From NCBI GenBank assembly GCA_902521675.1, contig CABYSP010000009.1:1-54617 (forward strand): 54,617 nt of DNA. The letters run 5' to 3'. Positions 35,779 through 43,890 of this stretch are shown here, piece by piece. Below the pieces are notes generated by a model. It was not told the origin of the DNA and did not search any database. It saw nothing but the letters and a program-made list of their open reading frames with translations. This stretch comes from an uncultured Pelagibacteraceae bacterium. Lineage in GTDB: Bacteria; Pseudomonadota; Alphaproteobacteria; Pelagibacterales; Pelagibacteraceae. Each line of letters opens with the position of its first letter. Within the stretch, counting starts at the first letter, position 1. A program made the translations under genes and the position numbers.

Positions 35779-36709
35779 TTTCAAAAAGTCTTTCAAAAAC
35801 TTTTTCTGCTGAGAGTTTAGATAATTCAGGAGCTTGTATTGCTTTAAAATTTTCCCTTTCAATACTTACTTTAAAAGGAGTTGTGTGAGATCCAAATAAA
35901 GCAATTCCTTTTGAACCTAAATGAGCTGTCATATGCGCTGGTCCAGTATCATTTGCAATAACAAATAAACTATCTTTAATTAATGTTGCTAACTGTGAAA
36001 TATCTAGGGCTTTGCCATTATCTAAAACACAGAGTGCATTAATATTTGATGCATCTTTAATTTCACTTGGACCAGGTGCAATTACCACTTTAAATTTGTT
36101 TTCTAATTTTTCATTAATCATAGTAATTAACTCATTATAATAAGGCCATTTCTTTGAAGTTAAATGAGGCGAACAAAATGGAAAAAGAAGAATATATTTA
36201 TCTAATTGATGGTGATTTTTTATTTCAGATATGTCTGTTGTGCTCCATGAAAAATCAGGTTTCAAAGTATGATTTGTATTTATGCCTGAACTTTTTAATT
36301 GATAATCAAATCTAGATAGAACAGCGTCTTTATCAAAATCTTCTTTAGTAGTTCCTTCAGGTAAAGTAGTTTCTGTAGAGGACCAAATATCTTTTGATGC
36401 TTTTGGAAATAAAATTTTTTTATAAAAGGCCGTTCTACTTGAATTCTGAAGATCGTAAACTTTAGAAAAATTATACTTTTTTATATTTTTCATTAATGAA
36501 TATAAATAAATCAGGTTTAGTCTTGATAGTCGCTTATCTAAAATAACATCAGAAATATGTGGATTTTTTTTAAATAAATCAAAATATGGTTTAGTTGTTA
36601 GCAAATAAATTTTATCTCCTTTATGATTCTCACAAATATCTTGAATTGCACCACAAGCTTGGGCTATATCACCCAAAGATCCGTGTTTAATGATTAAAAT
36701 ATTAGACAT
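35768..36709 (-). CDS. Glycosyltransferase family 9 (heptosyltransferase-like)
   Basis: 313-residue GT-B transferase. Start IKHGSLGDIAQACGAIQDI is the LPS heptosyltransferase N-terminal signature, and the donor-binding end shows VIANDTGPAHMTAHLGSKGIALFG near 252-275. Expected to add heptose or a related sugar to the inner core of an envelope glycolipid. It is divergent from the DUF6165 gene with 32 bases between start codons. Confidence 0.88.
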   Translation of the reverse strand: MSNILIIKHGSLGDIAQACGAIQDICENHKGDKIYLLTTKPYFDLFKKNPHISDVILDKRLSRLNLIYLYSLMKNIKKYNFSKVYDLQNSSRTAFYKKILFPKASKDIWSSTETTLPEGTTKEDFDKDAVLSRFDYQLKSSGINTNHTLKPDFSWSTTDISEIKNHHQLDKYILLFPFCSPHLTSKKWPYYNELITMINEKLENKFKVVIAPGPSEIKDASNINALCVLDNGKALDISQLATLIKDSLFVIANDTGPAHMTAHLGSKGIALFGSHTTPFKVSIERENFKAIQAPELSKLSAEKVFERLFEIIS

Positions 36710-36741
36710 ATTTTTAACAATTTAACATAGTATAAAATTTA

Positions 36742-37131
36742 ATGAATAAAATTATAGTAGAAGTATCGGTAGGTGAGCTTTTAGACAAAATTTCAATCTT
36801 AGAAATTAAAAAAGAAAAAATTAAAGACCCTGAAAAACTTAAATTCATATCGAATGAACATTCGATTCTCAAAGATCAATTAGAAAAAAATGTTAAATCT
36901 GACGATAAACTAAATAAATTATTCCAAGATTTAAAAGAAATTAATGCCAAGTTGTGGGTTATAGAAGATGATAAAAGAGATTGTGAAAAAAATAAAAATT
37001 TTGGTGATAAATTTATAAAATTATCCAGAGATGTTCATTTTTTAAATGATGATCGAGCAAAAATTAAATTGGAAATGAATAATCACACTGGATCAAGTAT
37101 CAAAGAAATTAAAGAATATACTGGCTACTAA
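36742..37131 (+). CDS. DUF6165-like small coiled-coil protein
   Basis: 129-residue hydrophilic protein, rich in Lys, Glu and Asp. The opening IIVEVSVGELLDKISILEIKKEKI and the ELNAKLWVIEDDKRDCEKNK-type middle (INAKLWVIEDDKRDCE) match what I know as DUF6165, often found near glycosyltransferase genes. Most of the chain is predicted helix, probably coiled coil, with no signal peptide. Function unknown. Its end overlaps the convergent PhyH gene by 23 bases. Confidence 0.75.
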   Translation: MNKIIVEVSVGELLDKISILEIKKEKIKDPEKLKFISNEHSILKDQLEKNVKSDDKLNKLFQDLKEINAKLWVIEDDKRDCEKNKNFGDKFIKLSRDVHFLNDDRAKIKLEMNNHTGSSIKEIKEYTGY

Positions 37132-37909
37132 AAACTTTAGGAAACCAATCTTCTCTCATCAGATCTCCTGTTTTTAAATTTATCCCATCAAATGGGGGTG
37201 AAGTTGGTCCTCCTCTATCAATATATTTTATATCATCTCCTATAAATCTCATCGAAAATGCTCTTCGAGCTTTAGAGGAATTGTTACCTGTTGAGCCATG
37301 TACCGTTTTAAAATTAAATAAAACTGCATCCCCTAAACTTAGTTCAGGAATTAAAATATTTTTTTCAAATTCTTTTGATGGTGGTAAATCCATAAAAGCA
37401 CTATCATCTTTATACCAAGATTGGTTATTTGACCATTTTGTGGGTCTAATTAACTTTGACCATTTGTGAGAACCTAAAATTAATTTAAGATTATTTTTCT
37501 GATCAACCTCATCTAATGGAATCCAAAAACTTCCAGTATCGTTACCATCAACACAATAATAAGGCATATCTTGATGCCAAGGTGTTTCTTTGTGAGTACC
37601 TGGATCCTTTATAAAAATATGTTCATGAAAAATTTGAGTAGTTTTTGAATTAGTTGCTTCTGCAACTATTTGAGCTCCAGGAGAATTATATAAACAATCC
37701 TTAAATTCTTCTATCCTCTCCCAGTTGCAATAATCTTCAAAAAATCTTCCATTGTCATAACTTACATTTTCTCTTCCGTGTTTACTTGGTTTGTCTAAAA
37801 CTTTTTGAAATCCTTTTCTAAGTGGCTCCACCCAATCTTTAAATATATCCTTAATTATTATTACACCATCACTTTGATAATCATTAATTTGTTTCTCTGA
37901 TAAAAACAT
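37109..37909 (-). CDS. Phytanoyl-CoA dioxygenase (PhyH) family oxygenase
   Basis: 266-residue Fe(II)/2-oxoglutarate oxygenase. Iron ligands are His112 and Asp114 (TPWHQDMPYY) and His204 (TVHGSTGN); the 2-oxoglutarate anchor is Arg215 or Arg221 in ARRAFSMRFIGDD. The family hydroxylates varied small molecules. It starts 2 bases after the stop of the downstream permease gene of the amino-acid ABC transporter, so it may act on an imported compound. It lacks the EctD signature, so ectoine hydroxylase is unlikely. Confidence 0.88.
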   Translation of the reverse strand: MFLSEKQINDYQSDGVIIIKDIFKDWVEPLRKGFQKVLDKPSKHGRENVSYDNGRFFEDYCNWERIEEFKDCLYNSPGAQIVAEATNSKTTQIFHEHIFIKDPGTHKETPWHQDMPYYCVDGNDTGSFWIPLDEVDQKNNLKLILGSHKWSKLIRPTKWSNNQSWYKDDSAFMDLPPSKEFEKNILIPELSLGDAVLFNFKTVHGSTGNNSSKARRAFSMRFIGDDIKYIDRGGPTSPPFDGINLKTGDLMREDWFPKVFSSQYIL

Positions 37910-37911
37910 TT

Positions 37912-38595
37912 TTATTGTTGAAAGCTGTACTTTTTCTCTAAATATTTAATCACATTATGAATGATAAAAGTCATGAACAAATAAATTCCACCAGCAACAA
38001 TAAATACTTCAATTGGTTTAAAAGTTGTTGAAATTATATATTTAGCAACACCTGTTAAATCCATTAGAGTAACTGTGCTTGCAAGTGAAGTGCCTTTCAT
38101 CATCAATATGATTTCATTTCCATATGCTGGAAGTGATTGTCTTATCGCAATTGGAATTTGAATTTTGTAAAAAATTATTTTGTTTGATATTCCTAAACTT
38201 TTTCCAGCTTCAATGATGCCTGGTTTTATTGTTTGAAATGCTGATCTTAAAATTTCAGAGGTATATGCACCAGTATTTAAAGTAAATGCTATTATTGCAC
38301 ACCAATAAGGTTCTTTTAAGATAACCCAAAGGAAAGTTGTTCTTAAATACTCAATTTGTCCTAATCCAAAATAAATTATAAAAATCTGGACCAGTAATGG
38401 TGTTCCTCTAAATATATATGAATAGCCATAAGCAAATTTATTAATAAATATATTTTTATTTAATCTTAAAATTGCAAAAAGAAGACCTAGGAATAATCCA
38501 AAGAATAATGATGCAGATAATAATTTTAAAGTAACTACAGTTGCTCCTAAAAGTTTAGGGAAACTAGTAATCATTAAATCAAAATCCATTAACAC
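37912..38595 (-). CDS. Amino-acid ABC transporter permease (HisM/ArtM type)
   Basis: 227-residue inner-membrane permease with about five helices. YIFRGTPLLVQIFIIYFGL and the EAA loop EAGKSLGISNKIIFYKIQIPIAIRQSLP (EAGKSLGIS, IPIAIRQSLP) mark the polar amino-acid uptake family. The start overlaps the partner permease gene by 7 bases. No ATP-binding subunit gene is adjacent; the following gene is a PhyH dioxygenase. Confidence 0.92.
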   Translation of the reverse strand: MLMDFDLMITSFPKLLGATVVTLKLLSASLFFGLFLGLLFAILRLNKNIFINKFAYGYSYIFRGTPLLVQIFIIYFGLGQIEYLRTTFLWVILKEPYWCAIIAFTLNTGAYTSEILRSAFQTIKPGIIEAGKSLGISNKIIFYKIQIPIAIRQSLPAYGNEIILMMKGTSLASTVTLMDLTGVAKYIISTTFKPIEVFIVAGGIYLFMTFIIHNVIKYLEKKYSFQQ

Positions 38596-39281
38596 CCCCT
38601 GCTATACTTAACTTCTAATTTGTTAATTAATTTCATACTCACGTAAGTAAGCAACAAATACAAAACTGCTGCAAAAGAATAAAAGAACAATGGATCCCGT
38701 GTTGAGCCAGCTGCAATGTATGATTGTCTCATAATTTCAACTAATCCTGTAACAGAAATAAGGGAAGTATCTTTTAAAGTTATTTGCCAAACATTGCTTA
38801 AATTTGGAATAGCAAGTCTTAACATTTGAGGTAATATTATTTTATAAAATTGCCCAAACTTATTTATCCCAAGTACCTTTGCGGCTTCAAATTGACCTTT
38901 ATCTATTGATTGAATTGCTCCACGAAATACTTCTGTTGAATAAGCTCCAGAAATGATACCAATAGCCATCGAACCCGTAATAAATGCGTTAATCTCTATA
39001 TATTCATAATAACCAAAAATAGAAGCTACATACATGATTGCACCACTTCCTCCAAAGAAGAAAAGATAAATAACTAATAGTTCAGGTACTCCACGAATAA
39101 CTGTGGTGTAAAAATTACCAACTAAATTTAAAGTTTTATATTTTGAAAGTTTTAAAGGGGTAAAAATTAATGCAAAAAAGAAACCAACTAGCATTGCTGT
39201 AATCGATACAGCAATTGTCATTAAGGTTGCGTAAAATAACTCGTCACCCCAACCTGTTTTACCAAATGCGAGAAGTTCCAT
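38589..39281 (-). CDS. Amino-acid ABC transporter permease (HisQ/ArtQ type)
   Basis: 230-residue permease paired with the following HisM-type gene. Signatures are TTVIRGVPELLVIYLFFFGG, GAYSTEVFRGAIQSIDKGQFEAA and the EAA loop AAKVLGINKFGQFYKIILPQ. The pair resembles arginine/ornithine/octopine-type permeases. A perfect 11-bp hairpin at 39288-39312 lies between this gene and the upstream binding-protein gene. Confidence 0.92.
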   Translation of the reverse strand: MELLAFGKTGWGDELFYATLMTIAVSITAMLVGFFFALIFTPLKLSKYKTLNLVGNFYTTVIRGVPELLVIYLFFFGGSGAIMYVASIFGYYEYIEINAFITGSMAIGIISGAYSTEVFRGAIQSIDKGQFEAAKVLGINKFGQFYKIILPQMLRLAIPNLSNVWQITLKDTSLISVTGLVEIMRQSYIAAGSTRDPLFFYSFAAVLYLLLTYVSMKLINKLEVKYSRGC

Positions 39282-39287
39282 ATAGAT

Positions 39288-39312
39288 TGGCGACTATATA
39301 TTATAGTCGCCA
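39288..39312 (-). repeat. Perfect intercistronic stem-loop between binding-protein and permease genes
   Basis: TGGCGACTATA (39288-39298) pairs fully with TATAGTCGCCA (39302-39312): 11 bp, 3-base loop. It ends 13 bases after the binding-protein stop (minus strand) and lies just before the permease start. There is no T tract, so it is more likely a 3'-end protecting structure or processing site than a terminator. It is notably GC-containing for this AT-rich DNA. Confidence 0.75.
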
Positions 39313-39325
39313 GATCTGAAATGAA

Positions 39326-40177
39326 TTACATAGAAGCGTCGAAGCCAAAGTGTTTAATAGCAAGTTTACTAATAATTCCTTGTTTTCTAGCTTTATTAAT
39401 TGCTTTGTTGAAGTCTTTTAAGATTTTGGCATCTCTTTTTCCAATCGCACTATCGCTAGCTTGTCTAATACCAACACCTACACCATTACCAAATGCACCA
39501 CCTGAAAAAGTTGGTCCAACTAATACAACTGGCTTACCTGATTTGTCTGCATAATCTGTAAATGCTACTGCCGCAGCTAAAGCAACATCACATCTTCCAG
39601 AAGTTAGATCAAGGTTAACTTCATCTTGAGTTTTATAAGTTCTAACATTTACACTACCTACATCACCTGACTCTAAAAAATTTTGGTGAATTGTTCCTGT
39701 TTGAGTACAAACAGTTTTTCCAGCAAGTGCTCCTGTTAAAGTTTTAAGAGCTTTCTTAACATCAGATCCACCTAATGATAAATTAATACCTTCTGGTGTA
39801 TCCATGCCCTCTAAGCTTGAGCCTTTCATTACTGCAAGAGAAGCTACTTCATCAGCATAACCTTGTGAAAAAGTAATTGTTTTTTGTCTCTCAGCAGTAA
39901 TAGACATTCCAGCCATAATCGCATCAAATTTTCTCATTACTAAAGCAGGAATCATTCCATCCCAGTCTTGCTCCACAATTGTACACTCATACTTCATAAT
40001 TGCACAAAGTTCTTGAGCAAGCTCAACCTCAAAACCAATAAGATTACCTGATGCATCTTTTGAATTCCATGGAGGGTAAGCACCTTCAGTTCCAATTTTT
40101 ATTTTTTCAGCAGAAACATTTCCAATGATAAATAAAGAAGCAAGAACTGTTAAAATAGTTTTTTTGAATATATTCAT
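39326..40177 (-). CDS. Polar amino-acid ABC transporter substrate-binding protein
   Basis: 283-residue SBP family 3 protein. Signal peptide about 1-23 (KKTILTVLASLFIIGNVSA). The mature start KIKIGTEGAYPPWNSKDASG, FEVELAQELCAIM, DWDGMIPALVMRKFDAIMAGMSIT and QTGTIHQNFLE are typical of lysine/arginine/ornithine/octopine binders. A strong GGAG Shine-Dalgarno precedes ATG. It leads an operon with two permease genes and lies 59 bases downstream of the spermidine synthesis fusion. Confidence 0.93.
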   Translation of the reverse strand: MNIFKKTILTVLASLFIIGNVSAEKIKIGTEGAYPPWNSKDASGNLIGFEVELAQELCAIMKYECTIVEQDWDGMIPALVMRKFDAIMAGMSITAERQKTITFSQGYADEVASLAVMKGSSLEGMDTPEGINLSLGGSDVKKALKTLTGALAGKTVCTQTGTIHQNFLESGDVGSVNVRTYKTQDEVNLDLTSGRCDVALAAAVAFTDYADKSGKPVVLVGPTFSGGAFGNGVGVGIRQASDSAIGKRDAKILKDFNKAINKARKQGIISKLAIKHFGFDASM

Positions 40178-40236
40178 TATTTTCTCCTTTGATTAGAAAT
40201 AATTATTTCACAGTTTTAAAAAAGAAAAAAGAAAAA

Positions 40237-41277
40237 TTAATGATTAATTGAAGAAGAAAAATTCCAAGAACAATCAAAACTAGGTATATAAACTCTTGAT
40301 AATTTTGCATTTCCAAAGTTTTGATTAAAAACATTTAACCAATTTTCAACCTGCTGTGGTTTTTTATCCTGACTTCCTACTTGAGCAGTAATAACTCCTT
40401 TTGGCTTTAAAATTCTCACTAGAGAATCCATGTTCTTTGCTGCCAGATCAATGCAGAATTGATCATCATTAAGATCTACAAAAATATGATCATAAGTATC
40501 GTCACTTACAGATTTAATACTTTCAAATGCATCACCCCATACACATTTTACTGAATTTTTTTCTGTAGCTTTTTTACCAATATCTCCAAGATGTTTGTTA
40601 CAAACCTCAACTACTTCAGGATCTAGTTCATACCAATCTATAAAGTTAAAATTTTTAGAAATGCATTCTCTTGCAACTCCGCCATCTCCACCACCAATAA
40701 TTGCTGCTCTTTCATTATCTTTATTTAAGTATAAGCCCGAGCCAACAAAGGTTGAGCTATATAAATGCTCATCAATTGATGCAACTTGTATTTCACCATC
40801 TATAAATAAAGATTTTCCAAACTGCTCTAAGTCTAAAATTTCAATGTGTTGACCTACTTTAGATTTAAAATCTTCCAAAACATCATTAACAACATATGAT
40901 TTTTGTAAACCTGGTGAGCTATAAATATCATGATAAAGAGATTTAGTGTCTCTATTAAATTCTTTTTTAACTATTCTTTTATGTTTAAATTCTTTTTTTA
41001 TAATATCTATCGCTACTGATGGGTTTACTTTACCACATGTAAAGAAATCGAAACTTATAATTCCTTTTTCAGGGAATGTGTGAAAACTAATGTGACTTTC
41101 AGCTAATAAAGCAAGAATTGTAAAACCCTGAGGTTCAAATTTATATTTCGATATATTTAAAATTGTTACTTTTGCAGCTTCTGCAATATCATGGATTACT
41201 TTTTCAAATACAGAAGGATCATATTCTTTTGTTGTACCAATAATGTCTAGAGTTATGTGTTCTCCGACTTTAGTCAT
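40237..41277 (-). CDS. Fused S-adenosylmethionine decarboxylase - spermidine synthase
   Basis: 346 residues joining two polyamine enzymes. Residues 1-115 are a bacterial SpeD: AESHISFHTFPEKG with pyruvoyl-forming Ser61, His66 and Cys81, at the same mutual spacing as stand-alone enzymes. Residues about 116-346 are an aminopropyltransferase with the GGGDGG loop at 195-200, YELDPEVVEVC and VWGDAFE. The usual DSSDP motif is DLNDDQ here, keeping both acidic positions. Self-cleavage before Ser61 would leave the synthase on the pyruvoyl chain. The product methylthioadenosine is handled by the next genes upstream in the block. Confidence 0.9.
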   Translation of the reverse strand: MTKVGEHITLDIIGTTKEYDPSVFEKVIHDIAEAAKVTILNISKYKFEPQGFTILALLAESHISFHTFPEKGIISFDFFTCGKVNPSVAIDIIKKEFKHKRIVKKEFNRDTKSLYHDIYSSPGLQKSYVVNDVLEDFKSKVGQHIEILDLEQFGKSLFIDGEIQVASIDEHLYSSTFVGSGLYLNKDNERAAIIGGGDGGVARECISKNFNFIDWYELDPEVVEVCNKHLGDIGKKATEKNSVKCVWGDAFESIKSVSDDTYDHIFVDLNDDQFCIDLAAKNMDSLVRILKPKGVITAQVGSQDKKPQQVENWLNVFNQNFGNAKLSRVYIPSFDCSWNFSSSINH

Positions 41278-41280
41278 TGA

Positions 41281-41913
41281 CTATCCTCTCTTATAATTTT
41301 TTGCTTTGGATAAAACTTTTTTCATTTCATTTACTGAAAGAATCTTTGGCTTACCCAATTTAAGGCTCGTTATATACTGAAGGGATATATTTTCAACCTC
41401 TTCAGCAAGTTCAAATGCTTTTGGTAAATTTTTCTCAAATGCAATCTGTCCGTGATTTGAAATTAAACAAGCTTTTCTATCCTTTAAAGCTTTCAAAATA
41501 TTTTTAGACAATTCTCTTGTCCCAAATGTTGCATATTTTGCACATTTGATATCATGACCACCAGCCATTGCTACCATATAATGAAAAGGTGGAATTCCTC
41601 TCTTGTGAGTAGAAACTGCTGTAGCACATGTTGAATGTGCATGAACAATTGCTTTAGCTTCTTTTTTGTTTCTGTAGATATCTTGATGAAATTTCCACTC
41701 AGATGAAGGAATTCCATTTTTTTTATTAAAGTATCCATTTAGAGAAACAAAAACGATATCACGTTTCTTTAATGACGAATACTTTTTACCAGAGGGAGTG
41801 ATTAAAAAACCGTCTTTGTACCTTAATGAAATATTGCCAGATCTTAATGCTGATAACTTTTTTGAATTCAACATTTTTGAATATTTTATTATTTCAGATC
41901 TTAAATTCTTCAT
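41281..41913 (-). CDS. Class II aldolase/adducin-family enzyme acting on methylthioribulose 1-phosphate (dehydratase or aldolase)
   Basis: 210-residue zinc enzyme. SGNISLRYKDGFLITPSG is the family start; Glu72 (SSEWKFH) is the probable catalytic acid and His91, His93 (IVHAHSTCATAVS) and His154 (SNHGQIAFE) the zinc ligands. Between mtnA (4-base overlap) and the SpeD-SpeE fusion, it should act on 5-methylthioribulose 1-phosphate. It may be MtnB dehydratase of the methionine salvage pathway, or the aldolase that makes dihydroxyacetone phosphate and methylthioacetaldehyde. The absence of mtnC/D/E genes nearby favours the aldolase but does not prove it. Confidence 0.8.
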   Translation of the reverse strand: MKNLRSEIIKYSKMLNSKKLSALRSGNISLRYKDGFLITPSGKKYSSLKKRDIVFVSLNGYFNKKNGIPSSEWKFHQDIYRNKKEAKAIVHAHSTCATAVSTHKRGIPPFHYMVAMAGGHDIKCAKYATFGTRELSKNILKALKDRKACLISNHGQIAFEKNLPKAFELAEEVENISLQYITSLKLGKPKILSVNEMKKVLSKAKNYKRG

Positions 41914-42980
41914 TTAAATAATTTTTTTAAACCATCAAAAGAGGCTACAGTAATTCCTCTTTCAGTAATTAATCCTGTAACATATTTTGCAGGTGTAACA
42001 TCAAAAGCTAAATTTTTTGCCTTACTTTTTTTTGGGTATATCAAAACTTTCTTAACTTCATTGCTTTCATCTATACCTTCAACATGAGATAATTCTTCTG
42101 AATTTCTTTCTTCAATGGGAATATCTTTTGCATCTTTGATATCCCAATCAATTGTTGAGCTTGGAAGAGCTACATAAAATGGAACATTGTTATCATGAGC
42201 AGCTAATGCTTTAAGATAAGTTCCAATTTTATTGCAAACATCTCCATTAGATAAAGTTCTATCAGTACCTACAATACACATATCAACTTCACCTCTCTGC
42301 ATTAAAATACCTCCTGTATTATCAGCAATAATTGTGTTTGGAATTTCTTCTTCGTTTAATTCGTAGGAAGTTAAGTTTGCACCTTGATTTCTTGGCCTTG
42401 TTTCATCTACCCACACATGAACTGGTATTCCTTTTTTATGGGCATGGTAAATTGGTGATGTTGCTGTACCCCAATTAATAGTTGCTAACCAACCTGCATT
42501 ACAATGTGTTAAAATGTTTACTGTATCTTTTTTTTTATTATAAATTTCTTCAATTACTTTTAATCCATTAATACCAATGTTTTCACAAAATTTTTCATCT
42601 TCATCACATATTTCTTTTGCTTCATTTAAAGCAATACTTAATAGTTGATCACTGTTAATTCCTGTTAATTTTTTTATCATTCTGTCCACAGCCCACTTTA
42701 GATTAATAGCAGTAGGTCTTGATTGAATTAATTTTTTTGCACTTTTTTTAATAAATTCTGGATCATTATTTTCTTGAACTGCCAAAGCTAGACCATAAGC
42801 AGCTGTTCCACCAATTAGAGGTGCGCCTCTTACCTCCATTATTTTAATTGCATTAATTGCATCATTTATAGTTTTAAGTTCTTTAATTACAAATTGATGA
42901 GGAAGTTTTGTTTGATCAATTATCTTAACAATATTATTTTCAAACCAAATAGTTCGATACTCTTTTCCCTCTATTCTCAT
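41910..42980 (-). CDS. mtnA: Methylthioribose-1-phosphate isomerase
   Basis: 356-residue eIF2B-like isomerase converting methylthioribose 1-phosphate to methylthioribulose 1-phosphate. The catalytic cysteine is Cys160 (LTHCNAGWLAT) and the acid Asp240 (IVGTDR); RGAPLIGGTAAYG, VDETRPRNQGANLTSYEL and FDVTPAKYVTGLITERG are family signatures that separate it from true eIF2B subunits. It overlaps both neighbours by 4 bases (ATGA), giving a tightly coupled mtnP-mtnA-aldolase operon. Confidence 0.95.
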   Translation of the reverse strand: MRIEGKEYRTIWFENNIVKIIDQTKLPHQFVIKELKTINDAINAIKIMEVRGAPLIGGTAAYGLALAVQENNDPEFIKKSAKKLIQSRPTAINLKWAVDRMIKKLTGINSDQLLSIALNEAKEICDEDEKFCENIGINGLKVIEEIYNKKKDTVNILTHCNAGWLATINWGTATSPIYHAHKKGIPVHVWVDETRPRNQGANLTSYELNEEEIPNTIIADNTGGILMQRGEVDMCIVGTDRTLSNGDVCNKIGTYLKALAAHDNNVPFYVALPSSTIDWDIKDAKDIPIEERNSEELSHVEGIDESNEVKKVLIYPKKSKAKNLAFDVTPAKYVTGLITERGITVASFDGLKKLFK

Positions 42981-43849
42981 TTATTTAAAACTCTACCTGC
43001 TATAGTTTTTAATTTATTTATAGTCTTTTTTGTTCTTTTTTCTGGAGCAGTAATAATTGCTACATCTAAACAATTATTAGTTGGATCGTTTGGGTCAATA
43101 TGATCCTCGAAATTTTTAATCAAATTTTTAATCATGATTTTTGCTTTTTCTGCGTTTCCCAATAAAACTTTAATAACTTGCTGAACATCAACATTTTTGT
43201 GATCTGGATGCCAACAATCAAAATCGGTTACCATAGAAACTGATGCATACCTAATTTCTGCTTCTCTAGCTAATTTTGCCTCAGGCATGTTGGTCATGCC
43301 GATCACATCTGCTTTCCATGATCTATATAAATTAGACTCTGCTAAAGTAGAAAACTGTGGTCCTTCCATTACAACATATGTTCCATTTCTTTGATAATCT
43401 ATATTTGATTTTTTAATTGCTTCTTCACAAGCATTCATTAATCCATTAGAAGTTGGATGAGCCATTGATACATGAGCAACAATCTCATCATCAAAAAAAG
43501 TTTTATTCCTTGCAAAAGTTCTGTCAATAAATTGATCTACAATTACAAATTTTCCAGGAGGTAAATTTTCTTTAAGAGAGCCAACTGCCGAAACTGAAAC
43601 AATATCTGTAACACCTAATTGCTTAAGTACATCTATATTTGCTCTAAAATTTATATTAGAGGGAGAAACAAAGTGTCCCCTTCCGTGTCTTGGCAAAAAA
43701 TATACTTCTTTACCATTATATTTAGTTTTTAAAATCTGATCAGATGGTTTTCCCCAAGGGGTTTTTAAATCAAGTAATTCTCTATCTTTAAATTCTTCAA
43801 CATCATAGAGACCACTGCCGCCAATAATTGCTAATTTATTTGTTGTCAT
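42977..43849 (-). CDS. mtnP: S-methyl-5'-thioadenosine phosphorylase
   Basis: 290-residue PNP-family phosphorylase releasing adenine and methylthioribose 1-phosphate from methylthioadenosine. Visible are the phosphate loop IGGSGLYDVEEF, LPRHGRGHFVSPS, SAVGSLKE, the substrate block TYVVMEGPQFSTLAESNLYRSW, IGMTNMPEAKLAREAEI and VTDFDCW. Length is typical for MtnP (about 285). It begins the minus-strand salvage operon and is divergent from apt, the gene that reuses its adenine product, with 41 bases between starts. Confidence 0.96.
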   Translation of the reverse strand: MTTNKLAIIGGSGLYDVEEFKDRELLDLKTPWGKPSDQILKTKYNGKEVYFLPRHGRGHFVSPSNINFRANIDVLKQLGVTDIVSVSAVGSLKENLPPGKFVIVDQFIDRTFARNKTFFDDEIVAHVSMAHPTSNGLMNACEEAIKKSNIDYQRNGTYVVMEGPQFSTLAESNLYRSWKADVIGMTNMPEAKLAREAEIRYASVSMVTDFDCWHPDHKNVDVQQVIKVLLGNAEKAKIMIKNLIKNFEDHIDPNDPTNNCLDVAIITAPEKRTKKTINKLKTIAGRVLNK

Positions 43850-43890
43850 AATTAAAAATATATTTATTTATACTTTTATAATTAACTATT

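Noticed and set aside
40196-40209. GAAATAATTATTTC palindrome upstream of the amino-acid binding-protein gene
   Set aside because: AT-rich palindrome of the kind expected by chance; no second copy or regulator gene found.
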